A stretch of DNA of 48,095 nt from an uncultured Clostridia bacterium (GTDB lineage: Bacteria > Bacillota > Clostridia > Christensenellales > Borkfalkiaceae): contig CANRLK010000010.1 in assembly GCA_947631465.1 (NCBI GenBank), positions 1 to 48,095 on the forward strand. The letters are read 5' to 3'. A program made the position numbers and the translations under genes. The notes below the pieces were generated by a model. The model was not told the origin of the DNA. It saw only the letters and a program-made list of their open reading frames with translations, and made no database searches. Below, in pieces: positions 35,225 through 43,001 of the stretch (positions are counted from its first letter, which is position 1; every line of letters begins with the position of its first letter).

Positions 35225-35590
35225 TTAGTATGCAGCTCCGCTCTCCTTTGCAATGCGGTTGAGCGAGGACTGCGCGAGCCCATAGACGACAATGCCGAGC
35301 CCGAAGATGGACAAGACGAGATAGAGAACGCCGCCGGATTCGTCTTTCTCGATGTCGCCGATCTTTTTCCCGAGCATATAGCTCCAATAGAGGGAGTAGA
35401 TGCCGAAGGACAAGATGTTAAACAAGAACGCCAAGCCGCCGCTTGCGGTCTTGAATTTCGAGAGCTTGTTGGTATCATTGGTGAGGCATACAAACCAATA
35501 GATCATGTAGATCCCACAGGTGAGGATCGAAAAAAGATACGCCAAGAAGATGTTGCGTTCTTCCAAGCGGACGGGGGTTACAGTTTCCAT
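35225..35590 (-). CDS. DUF4234 family small membrane protein
   Basis: A 121-residue membrane protein with three or four hydrophobic helices. The repeat-like segments RNIFLAYLFSILTCGIYMIYW and GLAFLFNILSFGIYSLYWSYMLGKKI match the DUF4234 pattern. The ATG at 35590 is chosen because AAAGGAG lies about ten bases upstream; an upstream ATG nine codons earlier lacks one. Function is unknown. It is the last gene of the minus-strand trio and follows the patatin gene by 23 bp, so the two are probably co-transcribed. Confidence 0.8.
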   Translation of the reverse strand: METVTPVRLEERNIFLAYLFSILTCGIYMIYWFVCLTNDTNKLSKFKTASGGLAFLFNILSFGIYSLYWSYMLGKKIGDIEKDESGGVLYLVLSIFGLGIVVYGLAQSSLNRIAKESGAAY

Positions 35591-35613
35591 AGATGTGATC
35601 TCCTTTATGGTAA

Positions 35614-36510
35614 TCAAAATAAAATTTTATTGCAGTTGGAATCGGCACGGAAAAATCTTCCGAGCGCATTTAAGATCCCGACCAAATGATCCGCGGAAAA
35701 ATTCTTTTGTCGCAAGGCGTGTTCCCGTAAAAAAATCTTATCTATCGCATTTTGCAGTTCCTCTCTTGTGCAGTTTCCCGAAAAGATCTCTCCGCAGATC
35801 TTTGTTCCGTAACTTTCGGCTTTTTCGATCATTTCCGTGACATAGCCCGTCGAAAAATCGTAGTGGTTTTTCTTGAAGTCGTTGCAGATCCCGAGGTCCA
35901 ATTCCAAGACGGGCACGTCGGTCTGAAATTCCTTCCGATAATCGTAGCGCGCGTCGAAATGCAGGACGATGATGAGATCGAACCCGCCTTTCCCGAGCAG
36001 CTTTTCGTCGAGCTTCAAGAGGGGAAAGATCGGGACGTTGTCTGCTGCGCCGCCGTCGATCGCAAGCCGATGTTCGAGAAAGCTCGGAATGAGCCGAAGC
36101 GTCGGCAAATTCATCGCCGCCTGCAAATACTTCTTCCAATGGGGATTGAAATTGTTCGCCAGCCAGAAGTATTTGACGGAATAGATCGGAAGAAAGCAGA
36201 TCGGAAAGACCAAGGGGATCTCCAAATTGTCCTCGACGGCGACAAATTCCCCGAGCGTCTTTTCCAATATGCCCCGAAAAAAGACTTCATGGATGAGCTC
36301 CGCCTTTTTGGGGATGTCCACGTTCAAGTACAGCGCTTCCAAGAGATCGAGTTTGTCGCAGGAAAGCGCGTAGGCGAGCATCGTGCCCATGGACGCGCCC
36401 GCGACCGCTTTGATCTCGCTGCGGTCGACGAATTTCAAGAGCGCTTTGGTAAATCCGATCTGGTACGCCCCCTTGCTCGTTCCGCCAGAGTAGACGACTC
36501 CTATTTTGAG
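35614..36510 (-). CDS. patatin-like phospholipase lacking a normal start codon
   Basis: Serine lipase of the patatin family. The full domain is visible from 36510: KIGVVYSGGTSKGAYQIG forms the first strand and oxyanion-hole loop, GASMG holds the catalytic Ser, and DGGAADN holds the catalytic Asp of the Ser-Asp dyad. The frame is open back to a TGA at 36553-36555, but no ATG, GTG or TTG occurs before a TTG at 36438, which would cut off the oxyanion hole. The upstream ORF overlaps in the 0 frame and has a run of eight A (36527-36534) from which a -1 shift enters this frame. The product is therefore either a shift-made fusion with the helical protein, made from a non-standard codon, or broken. 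It likely acts on membrane phospholipids. Confidence 0.8.
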   Translation of the reverse strand, partial: LKIGVVYSGGTSKGAYQIGFTKALLKFVDRSEIKAVAGASMGTMLAYALSCDKLDLLEALYLNVDIPKKAELIHEVFFRGILEKTLGEFVAVEDNLEIPLVFPICFLPIYSVKYFWLANNFNPHWKKYLQAAMNLPTLRLIPSFLEHRLAIDGGAADNVPIFPLLKLDEKLLGKGGFDLIIVLHFDARYDYRKEFQTDVPVLELDLGICNDFKKNHYDFSTGYVTEMIEKAESYGTKICGEIFSGNCTREELQNAIDKIFLREHALRQKNFSADHLVGILNALGRFFRADSNCNKILF

Positions 36511-36977
36511 CGCAGGTCGGTGACCGTTTTTTTTATTCCCTCGACCCCTTTTTCAAGCAGTTCTTTGCCCTTTCCGATCATCTCTTTTGCCTGTCCCACC
36601 GCGGAATTGAGCTTGTCGATGGGCGAGGAAGCCTCTTCGCAGATCTTTTCGAGCTCTTCGACGGTCTTGCCGAGATCTTCGATATAATTGCGCAACCCCG
36701 TCGCGGCAACTTGGAAATTTTCCACCTCGGACGCCTTGATCAGGGATGCGATCAAGTCTTTCAGCTGCGAGATCGCGAGCATGACCGCGTTCAAGTCCTT
36801 GATGTCGAGCGGATAGATCGTCCCCTTTAATCCCTTGTATTCCTTCTTCGCGACCTTTCCCATCGCGCGCAGCACTTGCTTGTCGTCCGAATACTTCTCC
36901 GACATTTGCGCGATCAGCAAATACCGCCGATAAAGACTCAACAGCTTCTCCGTCCCGAGGGTTTTCGTATGCTCCAT
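36501..36977 (-). CDS. helical protein of unknown function
   Basis: A 158-residue protein that I do not recognise. It is almost wholly charged amphipathic helix, with a likely coiled coil or helical bundle over residues 55-150 (for example LKDLIASLIKASEVENF and EELEKICEEASS). It has no signal peptide and no membrane helix. AAGGAG lies before the ATG and a consensus promoter upstream. Its last eight codons overlap the patatin frame, and its C-terminus GIKKTVTDLRSK is read across the A8 run, so it may serve as the N-terminal half of a frameshift product. As a lone protein it could be a partner or inhibitor of the lipase. Confidence 0.75.
   Translation of the reverse strand: MEHTKTLGTEKLLSLYRRYLLIAQMSEKYSDDKQVLRAMGKVAKKEYKGLKGTIYPLDIKDLNAVMLAISQLKDLIASLIKASEVENFQVAATGLRNYIEDLGKTVEELEKICEEASSPIDKLNSAVGQAKEMIGKGKELLEKGVEGIKKTVTDLRSK
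36527..36534 (-). promoter_or_regulatory. A8 slippery run, candidate -1 frameshift site
   Basis: On the minus strand the 0 frame reads ata-aaa-aaa-acg. A one-base backward slip on the two Lys codons gives aaa-aaa-aac-ggt, which leads without a stop into the patatin domain. Transcriptional slippage on A8 would give the same result. No clear downstream stimulatory structure was identified. Confidence 0.45.
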
Positions 36978-37018
36978 GGCATTTTTCTCCTTAGTAATTT
37001 TATTTCTACTATGAACCT

Positions 37019-37047
37019 ATTATATAGAAATATAAATGCTATGTCAA
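37019..37047 (-). promoter_or_regulatory. consensus promoter of the helical-patatin-DUF4234 operon
   Basis: On the minus strand: -35 TTGACA, 17-bp spacer, -10 TATAAT, a perfect match. It faces away from the XRE regulator gene. Confidence 0.88.
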
Positions 37048-37051
37048 GCCA

Positions 37052-37074
37052 TTTTAGAAAATTTTTTTCTAAAA
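37052..37074. promoter_or_regulatory. inverted repeat, candidate operator
   Basis: TTTTAGAAAA-TTT-TTTTCTAAAA is a perfect 10-bp inverted repeat between the divergent genes, immediately upstream of the -35 box at 37042-37047. The half-site core TAGAAA recurs at 37025-37030, between the -10 and -35. It is a natural binding site for the adjacent XRE regulator, but that is inference. Confidence 0.45.
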
Positions 37075-37105
37075 TTTACCTATGATAAGAAAGGGGGGAC
37101 GAAAA

Positions 37106-37417
37106 ATGGAAGTGAGGATCAAGGAATTGCGGGAGGAGCTGCAATTGACGCAGAAGGAAGTGGCGGAGAAAATAGACAACGTGCAGCGGAACGTGAGCAA
37201 TTGGGAGAACGGGACGAGCGAGCCCGACTGTGAGAATTTGGTCAAGCTCGCCGAGCTGTTCGGGGTCAGTGTGGACGAACTGCTGGGGCGGGAGCGGGCG
37301 GCAGTTCCGCCCGAGGTCGGCGACAGACGGCTTTTGCGGGCGATCAGAAAGCTGAACGACGGACAGCGGGAAGCGCTGCTTCGGCTCTTGGAGGCGTTCG
37401 GAGAGCCGATTCTTTAA
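37106..37417 (+). CDS. XRE-family transcriptional regulator
   Basis: A 103-residue protein with a Cro/CI helix-turn-helix at residues 4-60: IKELREELQLTQKEVAEKI...QRNVSNWENGTSEPD.ENLVKLAELFGVSVDELLG. The remaining part is a short helical tail (RRLLRAIRKLNDGQREALLRLLEAF) that could dimerise. The ATG at 37106 follows an AAAGGGGGG site; an earlier ATG at 37082 lies before that site. It is divergent from the minus-strand trio and probably controls it and itself through the inverted repeat in the 128-bp gap. Confidence 0.88.
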   Translation: MEVRIKELREELQLTQKEVAEKIDNVQRNVSNWENGTSEPDCENLVKLAELFGVSVDELLGRERAAVPPEVGDRRLLRAIRKLNDGQREALLRLLEAFGEPIL

Positions 37418-37509
37418 GAGTTGGATTTACTGCGCATTTTGCGTTTCGAAAAGGGCGGGTGAAAACTGAAAAAAATTTTTTTCACGATGAAAAACTCATC
37501 GAAAATCGA

Positions 37510-37538
37510 TTGCAAAACAAAAAGGGAAGTGCTATAAT
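37510..37538 (+). promoter_or_regulatory. sigma-A promoter of the first yitT-type gene
   Basis: -35 TTGCAA, 17-bp spacer, -10 TATAAT. A hairpin TTCGGGAAA / TTTCCCGAA follows in the leader (about 37552-37588), without a U-run after it. Confidence 0.8.
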
Positions 37539-37604
37539 GTCGTTCGCGATTCGGGAAAGACGTTATTTTTCGATCTTTTCCCGAAAAAAGAAGGCAAAAA
37601 ACTT

Positions 37605-38567
37605 ATGAAACTTACCCTTAAAAAACCGACAAAACATGAGGTTCTCAAATTCCTGCGCTATGTCGCGATCGTCTTGATCGGCAACGCGATCACGGCGGCG
37701 GGTTCGGCGTTCTTCATCATCCCCAATAACTTCGCCGTCGGCGGCACGACGGGGCTCGGCAGCTTCGTCCGCGACCTCACCCAAAAAGAATGGGCGGTCT
37801 CGGTCACCGTCTATATCGCCAATATCTCGCTTTTTGTCTTGGGCGCGTTTATGCTCGGCAAACGCTTTGCCGCGGCGACACTGCTCGGCACGCTCATGTA
37901 TCCTACCTTTTTGAGCCTCTTCACCGTGCTCAATTCCGCCTATATGAATGCCAACGGCGGCATGACGATCGGCGGGGGCGGGTTTATGTGCGTCGTGTTC
38001 GGCGGCATGCTCTTCGGGCTCGGGATCGGGCTCGTCGTCCGCGTGGGCGCAAGCACGGGCGGCACGGATATTCCACCCCTCATCTTCAAAAAATACTTCG
38101 GCGCACCCGTCTCGGTGACCATGTGGCTCATCGACATCGGGATCATCGTCTTGCAGATCGTCAAAAAATCGCTCGAAAACGTGCTCTGCGGCGTGCTCAT
38201 CGCCATCATTGCCTCGATCATGATCGATATCGTCTCCCCGATCGGCATGAAAAAGACGCAGGTCAAGATCGTCTCCAAAAAATATCGCGAGATCCGCGAG
38301 ATGATCTTGAATGAGTTGAAGCGCGGCGTGACCGTCTTGAACGGTCAGACGGGCTATTTGAAGGAGAAGTGCTTTGTGATCTTGACGATCGTCTCCAACC
38401 GCGAGCTCGTCAAGCTCAAAGAAGAGGTCCAGCGCATCGACCCCGAGGCGTTCATGACGATCAGCACCGTTTCCGAAGTGCGCGGCAGGGGATTTTCGAG
38501 CGAGGGAATTGCGTTGCCCAAGGAGGCGGAAGTGCTCGAAGATTTAGAGGAAGTTGGGGTCGACTGA
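37605..38567 (+). CDS. YitT family membrane protein, copy 1
   Basis: A 320-residue protein with an N-terminal five- or six-helix membrane domain (DUF161) and a cytosolic C-terminal DUF2179 domain (about residues 225-305). Motifs shared with the family are NAITAAGSAFFIIPNNFAVGG, GASTGGTDIPPLI and RGVTVLNGQTGYLKE. The function of the family is unsettled; transport has been suggested. A close paralogue lies 244 bp downstream. It is transcribed from its own promoter. Confidence 0.88.
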   Translation: MKLTLKKPTKHEVLKFLRYVAIVLIGNAITAAGSAFFIIPNNFAVGGTTGLGSFVRDLTQKEWAVSVTVYIANISLFVLGAFMLGKRFAAATLLGTLMYPTFLSLFTVLNSAYMNANGGMTIGGGGFMCVVFGGMLFGLGIGLVVRVGASTGGTDIPPLIFKKYFGAPVSVTMWLIDIGIIVLQIVKKSLENVLCGVLIAIIASIMIDIVSPIGMKKTQVKIVSKKYREIREMILNELKRGVTVLNGQTGYLKEKCFVILTIVSNRELVKLKEEVQRIDPEAFMTISTVSEVRGRGFSSEGIALPKEAEVLEDLEEVGVD

Positions 38568-38616
38568 CGCTCTTTCCATAAGCGGCGCATCGCTTTGATT
38601 TTTTTTGACTTGCTTT

Positions 38617-38702
38617 CCCCTCATAGGGGACAGCAAGATTTCCCCTTGGCGCCCCCTTTGAGGGGGAGCTGTCGAGCGAAGCGAGACTGAGGGGGTTTGT
38701 TC
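38617..38702 (-). repeat. modular intergenic repeat A, inverse copy
   Basis: Reverse complement of the element at 76-160, with the same order of blocks: CCCCCTCAGTCTCGCTTCG, AGCTCCCCCTCAAAGGGGG, GCCAAG and CTTGCTGTCCCCT. It sits alone between the two YitT genes, about 38 kb from the other copies. Confidence 0.75.
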
Positions 38703-38755
38703 CAAAAGGGATATTGGGCGCAGGTGCGCCCTGTTTCTTTTTTCGGACAAAATCC

Positions 38756-38784
38756 TTTACAAAGTTAAGAAAGATTGCTATAAT
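38756..38784 (+). promoter_or_regulatory. sigma-A promoter of the second yitT-type gene
   Basis: -35 TTTACA, 17-bp spacer, -10 TATAAT. The 16 bases around its -35 (38748-38763) are repeated exactly at 39787-39802 in the nrdR promoter. Confidence 0.8.
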
Positions 38785-38811
38785 TGGAGAAAAAGAAAGG
38801 GGGGGATGTCT

Positions 38812-39822
38812 ATGAAACGGAGCGGAAACAAAGAAAAAATCTTGCGGTTTGCGGAATACGCTGGCTTCGTTTTGCTTGGGAACGCGATCACTGCTGCTGG
38901 CGCGGTCTTTTTTCTCGATCCAAACGGCTTTGTTATGGGCGGCGTGACGGGGCTTGGGATCTTTGTGCGCAATCTCATCCCTCTGACTGCGGAGAATGAA
39001 GTATTGCGTAGCTGGATCGTCAATCTCACGGTCTATGCCGCAAATCTTGTGCTCTTTTTTCTCGGGACGGCATTTTTGGGCAGGAAGTTCGCCCTTGCGA
39101 CCCTCGCGGGCACGTTGCTATATCCCGCGTTCATGAGCCTTTTTAAGCTGGCAAATGACGCATATCTGGCAGCAAACGCCAATCTTCCTATGGGGGCAGA
39201 GCCGAACGGCACTTCCGTTCTTGCCGTGATTTGCGGCGCAGGACTGTACGGGCTGGGTACGGCGCTCGTGATGAGGATCGGCGCGAGCACGGGCGGCACG
39301 GATATCCCGCCGCTCATTCTCAACAAATATTTCGGCGTCTCCGTTTCGGGCTCGCTTTGGGCAATCGACTTTTGCATCATCCTTTTGAATTTTTTTGCGG
39401 GCGCGAGCGTAAACGATATCCTTTGGGGGGTCGTCATTGCGATCCTGACTTCCTTGGTGCTTGAAGCGCTGTTGCCTGTCGGCGTGAAGCAAATGCAGGT
39501 CAAGATCGTCTCCAAGGAGTACGAAAAGATTCGGGAGATGATCACGAAACAGCTCGACCGCGGAGTGACCGTTCTGTACGGCGAGACGGGATTTTTGCAG
39601 GAGGATTGCCGCATGATCCTCACCGTTGTGAGAAGGCGGGAGCTGGTGCGGCTCAAAAAGGAGGTCCAGGCGATCGACCCCGAGGCGTTTCTGATGGTGA
39701 GTGTCATCTCCGAAGTGCATGGCAGGGGATTCACGATGAAAAAGGCGGCGCGCTTGAAAGAGAGTGCGGGCCTTTGCGAAAATGGGCAAAATCCTTTACA
39801 AAACCGAGAAAAAGTGATATAA
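38812..39822 (+). CDS. YitT family membrane protein, copy 2
   Basis: A 336-residue paralogue of the preceding YitT protein with the same layout: membrane domain with NAITAAGAVFFLDPNGFVMGG and GASTGGTDIPPLI, then DUF2179 with RGVTVLYGETGFLQED. ATG 38812 is preferred over 38806 because the AAAGGGGGGG site lies six bases before it. Its last dozen codons run through the nrdR promoter, and its stop lies within that -10 box. Base and codon use looks slightly more A/T-rich than the first copy, but this was judged by eye only. Confidence 0.87.
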   Translation: MKRSGNKEKILRFAEYAGFVLLGNAITAAGAVFFLDPNGFVMGGVTGLGIFVRNLIPLTAENEVLRSWIVNLTVYAANLVLFFLGTAFLGRKFALATLAGTLLYPAFMSLFKLANDAYLAANANLPMGAEPNGTSVLAVICGAGLYGLGTALVMRIGASTGGTDIPPLILNKYFGVSVSGSLWAIDFCIILLNFFAGASVNDILWGVVIAILTSLVLEALLPVGVKQMQVKIVSKEYEKIREMITKQLDRGVTVLYGETGFLQEDCRMILTVVRRRELVRLKKEVQAIDPEAFLMVSVISEVHGRGFTMKKAARLKESAGLCENGQNPLQNREKVI

Positions 39823-39823
39823 T
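39795..39823 (+). promoter_or_regulatory. sigma-A promoter of nrdR
   Basis: -35 TTTACA, 17-bp spacer, -10 TATAAT, located inside the 3' end of the second yitT-type gene. No NrdR box is visible around it. Confidence 0.8.
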
Positions 39824-39849
39824 CGAAAAAAAGCGGAAAGAGGAAAATT

Positions 39850-40314
39850 ATGCGCTGTTTATATTGCAATTGCACCGAGAGCAAGGTCATCGACTCCCGC
39901 TCCGCGGACGACGATAAGACCATCCGCAGAAGAAGAGAATGCCTCGGCTGCGGAAAACGTTTCACAACTTACGAGACCATCGAAGTCGCGCCCATTCTCG
40001 TCGTCAAGGCGAACGGAAACCGTCAGGCGTTTGACCCCGCAAAGATCAAAAACGGCATCATCAAGGCGTGCGAAAAGCGTCCCGTCCCCATCGAAAAAAT
40101 CGAAGAGCTCGTCGACGACATCACAAAACGTATCAACGACTCCACCGTGCAGGAGATCAGCTCCAAGGAGATCGGCGAAATGGTCATGGAGGGCTTGAAG
40201 GAACTCGACGAGGTCGCCTATGTCCGTTATGCGTCCGTCTATCGCTCCTTCAAGGATATCAATTCCTTCCTGCAAGAGCTTCAACGCATGATGGAGAACA
40301 AGGAAAAACAATGA
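39850..40314 (+). CDS. nrdR: transcriptional repressor NrdR
   Basis: Nucleotide-sensing repressor of ribonucleotide reductase genes. It has 154 residues. The zinc ribbon has two pairs of cysteines (CLYC and CLGC, within MRCLYCNC...[13 protein letters not shown]) and the ATP-cone domain follows ([20 protein letters not shown] to about residue 140). Its stop overlaps the ispG start by ATGA, an unexpected partner since no reductase gene is present. Confidence 0.97.
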   Translation: MRCLYCNCTESKVIDSRSADDDKTIRRRRECLGCGKRFTTYETIEVAPILVVKANGNRQAFDPAKIKNGIIKACEKRPVPIEKIEELVDDITKRINDSTVQEISSKEIGEMVMEGLKELDEVAYVRYASVYRSFKDINSFLQELQRMMENKEKQ

Positions 40315-41354
40315 CAAAGCGGGTTTTCATCGGCAAGATCCCGCTCGGCGGCGGCAGTCCCGTCGCCGTGCAGAGCATGACGACGGAAAAGACGGGCGAC
40401 GTGGAAAAATGCGTCGCCCAAATCATCGCGCTGCAAAATGCGGGCTGTGACATCGTCCGCGTCTCCGTGCTCGACGAAGCCGACGCGCGCGCCATTGCAA
40501 AGCTCAAAACGCGCGTCTCTTGCCCGATCGTCGCCGACGTGCATTTCTCGGCAAAACTCGCCGTCCTTGCCGTCGAAAGCGGGGCGGATAAGCTCCGCAT
40601 TAACCCCGGCAACATCGGGGGCGAACGCGAGATCGCCTATGTCTCGGACTGCCTCAAAGCGCACAACATCCCCGTCCGCGTCGGGGCAAACACGGGCAGT
40701 ATCGAACCCCATTTTCTCAAAACCTACGGAAGAAGCGCGGACGCTCTCGTTTTAAGCGCCCTTTCGAACGTCGAACTCCTTGAAAAGCACGGCGTAAGCG
40801 ACATCGTCATTTCGGTAAAGGCCTCCGACGTGCCCCTCACGGTCAAAGCGTACCGTCTGCTTTCGCAGCGCACGCAATATCCGTTGCACCTCGGCGTGAC
40901 CGAAGCGGGCGGCGAGGAAACGGGACTTGTCAAGAGTGCGGTCGGCATCGGCGCACTTCTTTTGGACGGGATCGGCGACACCATCCGCGTCTCTCTGACC
41001 GCCGACCCCGTCAAGGAAGTCCTCGCGGCGCACCACATCCTTCGCGCCTGCCGATTGGAGCGGGATTTCGTCGAGGTCGTCTCCTGTCCCACCTGCGGCA
41101 GATGCCGCTATGACTGCATGACGCTTGCCAAAAAGGTCGAAGCGCGCGTTGCGGGGGTAAAAAAGCCCCTCAAAGTCGCCGTGATGGGCTGTGTCGTCAA
41201 CGGTCCGGGCGAAGCGCGGGACGCGGACCTCGGCATTGCGGGCGGCGACGGAGATTGCCTGCTCTTTGCCAAGGGCGAGATCCTTCAAAAAGTTCCCAAA
41301 GACCAAGCAGAAGCCGCCTTTTTCGAACGGCTCGAACAGCTCTTGAAAACTTAG
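40311..41354 (+). CDS. ispG: 4-hydroxy-3-methylbut-2-enyl-diphosphate synthase
   Basis: Penultimate enzyme of the MEP isoprenoid pathway, a 4Fe-4S reductase. It has 347 residues. It starts [24 protein letters not shown]. The cluster cysteines are in SCPTCGRC and [18 protein letters not shown] and [11 protein letters not shown] line the TIM-barrel site. The ATG at 40311 overlaps nrdR; longer in-frame forms would read through nrdR. In many Bacillota ispG lies just upstream of proS-polC or polC, as here. Confidence 0.96.
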   Translation: MTKRVFIGKIPLGGGSPVAVQSMTTEKTGDVEKCVAQIIALQNAGCDIVRVSVLDEADARAIAKLKTRVSCPIVADVHFSAKLAVLAVESGADKLRINPGNIGGEREIAYVSDCLKAHNIPVRVGANTGSIEPHFLKTYGRSADALVLSALSNVELLEKHGVSDIVISVKASDVPLTVKAYRLLSQRTQYPLHLGVTEAGGEETGLVKSAVGIGALLLDGIGDTIRVSLTADPVKEVLAAHHILRACRLERDFVEVVSCPTCGRCRYDCMTLAKKVEARVAGVKKPLKVAVMGCVVNGPGEARDADLGIAGGDGDCLLFAKGEILQKVPKDQAEAAFFERLEQLLKT

Positions 41355-41366
41355 ACCCAACATACC

Positions 41367-42884
41367 ATGAGAAGCGAAGCATACTTAAAGGAAATACGAA
41401 AATCGATCGGGCTGAGGCACGCGGTCTTGAAGGAGCTTTCATTGAGCCAAAGAGACCTTCTCGTGACCTTCCGCCTCGTCACCGACCGATCCTACACCGC
41501 AGAGGACGTTGCTTATGCGGCAAAGGTCTCCGAAGGATTTGTGCCGTCGGGCTGTCGGGCGGCGGTCGAGATCAAGAAGTCCGTCCCGAGCGAGGACGGC
41601 ATGAGAGAGCTCATCGCGCGGCTCTTCCGCGAAAAATATCCCGCCGAAGCGGCGTTTTTGTCGGACGGGGACGTGCAAGTCCGTCTCACGGAAGAAGGGG
41701 GGACGTTCGAGATCTTTCTGACCGAAGAGGAGCAGCGGCAGCTTCCCGACGACGCGCTCTTGCGGTTGTCGTCCCAGCTTATGCGCAGCGTCTGCGGGAC
41801 GTGGCAGGGGAGGCTTCAAACCAAGACGCGGGAAGAGGCGGAGCTTTCGCCCGTCGAGATCCCTCCTGCGGAAGAAACTTATCCGCCCCGCACCTTCCGC
41901 ATTTGCGACTATGTGCCGCTCGACGGCGCTGAGCCCAAGACCGCCGTCTACTGCGCAGACCTTGCGGGCGAAATGAAGAGCGTCACGGTCTGCGGGGCGA
42001 TCGTCTTTGTCGAGGAAAAGCTCACCAAGAACGAAAAGCCGTACTTCCGAATCACCGTCTCGGACGGCAGCGGACAGGCGGGCGGCGTGTATTTCCCGCG
42101 GAAGGCGTATCTCGAAAAGGCGCGGGGATTGAAGCAGGGAGATTTTGTGTGCCTGACGGGGGACATGGAGCTCTTCCGCGAAAGCTATTCCTTTCATGTG
42201 AGCCGCGTGGACTTCGGTTCGCCGCCCAAGGGGTTCACGCCCGAGGGGAGACCCTCCCGTCCCGTTCCCGCGGCGTACCGCGTCGTGTTTCCCGAGCCGC
42301 TTTGCGACCCTTCTCAGGCGGACGTGTTCGGCGAAAAGCCGCTTCCGAAGTCCGTCGAGACGGAAAAGTTCGTCGTGTTCGACCTCGAAACGACGGGGCT
42401 CAACAATACCTCGGCGGCGGCGATGGACAAAATCATCGAGATCGGCGCAGCCAAGATCGAGGGCGGGGTCATTTGCGAGAAGTTCTCGACGCTCTTGTCC
42501 TGTCCCGTAAAACTGAGCAAGGAGATCATAGACATCACGGGGCTTACCGACGACATGCTCGTCGGCGCGCCCGACGTGAAGGACGCGATCGCCGACTTTT
42601 TCAAGTTCTGCGACGGTTGTATCCTCGTCGGGCACAACGTGCAGTTCGACTTGAAGTTCGTCCGCTTTTACGGCGAGAAAGAGGGCTATCTCTTCGATCA
42701 TAAGTCGTACGATACGCTCACGTTTTCGCAGGAGCTCTTGTCCCTCAAAAATTACAAGCTCAACACGGTCGCCGACAAGTTCGGGTTCACCTTCCGCCAT
42801 CACAGGGCGTTCGACGACGCGTTCGTCACGGCGAAGATCTTCCTCGAACTTGCCCGCATGAAGGGCGGACTTCCCGAATTTTGA
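41367..42884 (+). CDS. PolC-like protein reduced to N-terminal, OB and exonuclease domains
   Basis: A 505-residue protein in the chromosomal slot of polC, between ispG and rimP. Residues 1-190 resemble the PolC N-terminal domains; about 200-285 are the OB fold (SVTVCGAIVFVEEKLTKNEK..FRITVSDGSG, LKQGDFVCLTGDMELF); about 335-500 are a DEDDh exonuclease. Catalytic residues are intact: Asp339 and Glu341 (FDLETTG), Asp428 (GHNVQFDL), His479 and Asp484 (HHRAFDD). The PHP domain and the whole polymerase region (about 900 residues) are missing, and only 128 bp of non-coding DNA follow. It may act as a separate proofreading or DNA-end exonuclease. Classical PolC has this exonuclease inserted in the PHP domain. 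The ribosome binding site is weak. Confidence 0.82.
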   Translation: MRSEAYLKEIRKSIGLRHAVLKELSLSQRDLLVTFRLVTDRSYTAEDVAYAAKVSEGFVPSGCRAAVEIKKSVPSEDGMRELIARLFREKYPAEAAFLSDGDVQVRLTEEGGTFEIFLTEEEQRQLPDDALLRLSSQLMRSVCGTWQGRLQTKTREEAELSPVEIPPAEETYPPRTFRICDYVPLDGAEPKTAVYCADLAGEMKSVTVCGAIVFVEEKLTKNEKPYFRITVSDGSGQAGGVYFPRKAYLEKARGLKQGDFVCLTGDMELFRESYSFHVSRVDFGSPPKGFTPEGRPSRPVPAAYRVVFPEPLCDPSQADVFGEKPLPKSVETEKFVVFDLETTGLNNTSAAAMDKIIEIGAAKIEGGVICEKFSTLLSCPVKLSKEIIDITGLTDDMLVGAPDVKDAIADFFKFCDGCILVGHNVQFDLKFVRFYGEKEGYLFDHKSYDTLTFSQELLSLKNYKLNTVADKFGFTFRHHRAFDDAFVTAKIFLELARMKGGLPEF

Positions 42885-42915
42885 AAAGCATTTCGAAAAA
42901 ATTTGCCAAAAACGC

Positions 42916-42944
42916 TTGCGTTTTCCAAGCGGCGATGGTATAAT
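42916..42944 (+). promoter_or_regulatory. sigma-A promoter of the rimP-nusA-infB operon
   Basis: -35 TTGCGT, 17-bp spacer, -10 TATAAT. The -35 overlaps a small AAAACG/CGTTTT hairpin that might end the upstream transcript. Confidence 0.75.
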
Positions 42945-42970
42945 AAAGACACTTGATCGGAAGTGTGTGA

Positions 42971-43001
42971 TTGAGAGCGGCGAGCCGCTCTCAAATTTTT
43001 T
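42971..43001 (+). terminator. intrinsic terminator inside the rimP leader
   Basis: Perfect 10-bp stem TTGAGAGCGG / CCGCTCTCAA, tetraloop CGAG, then ATTTTTT. It lies between the promoter at 42916-42944 and the ribosome binding site of rimP (ACGGAG), so transcription of the operon must read through it. NusA-dependent control of this operon is known in Bacillus; this hairpin is a suitable element for it. Confidence 0.8.

Noticed and set aside
35752..36687. 311-residue plus-strand open frame over the islet
   Set aside because: Antisense to the patatin and helical genes, which have recognisable motifs, ribosome binding sites and a promoter; this one has none.
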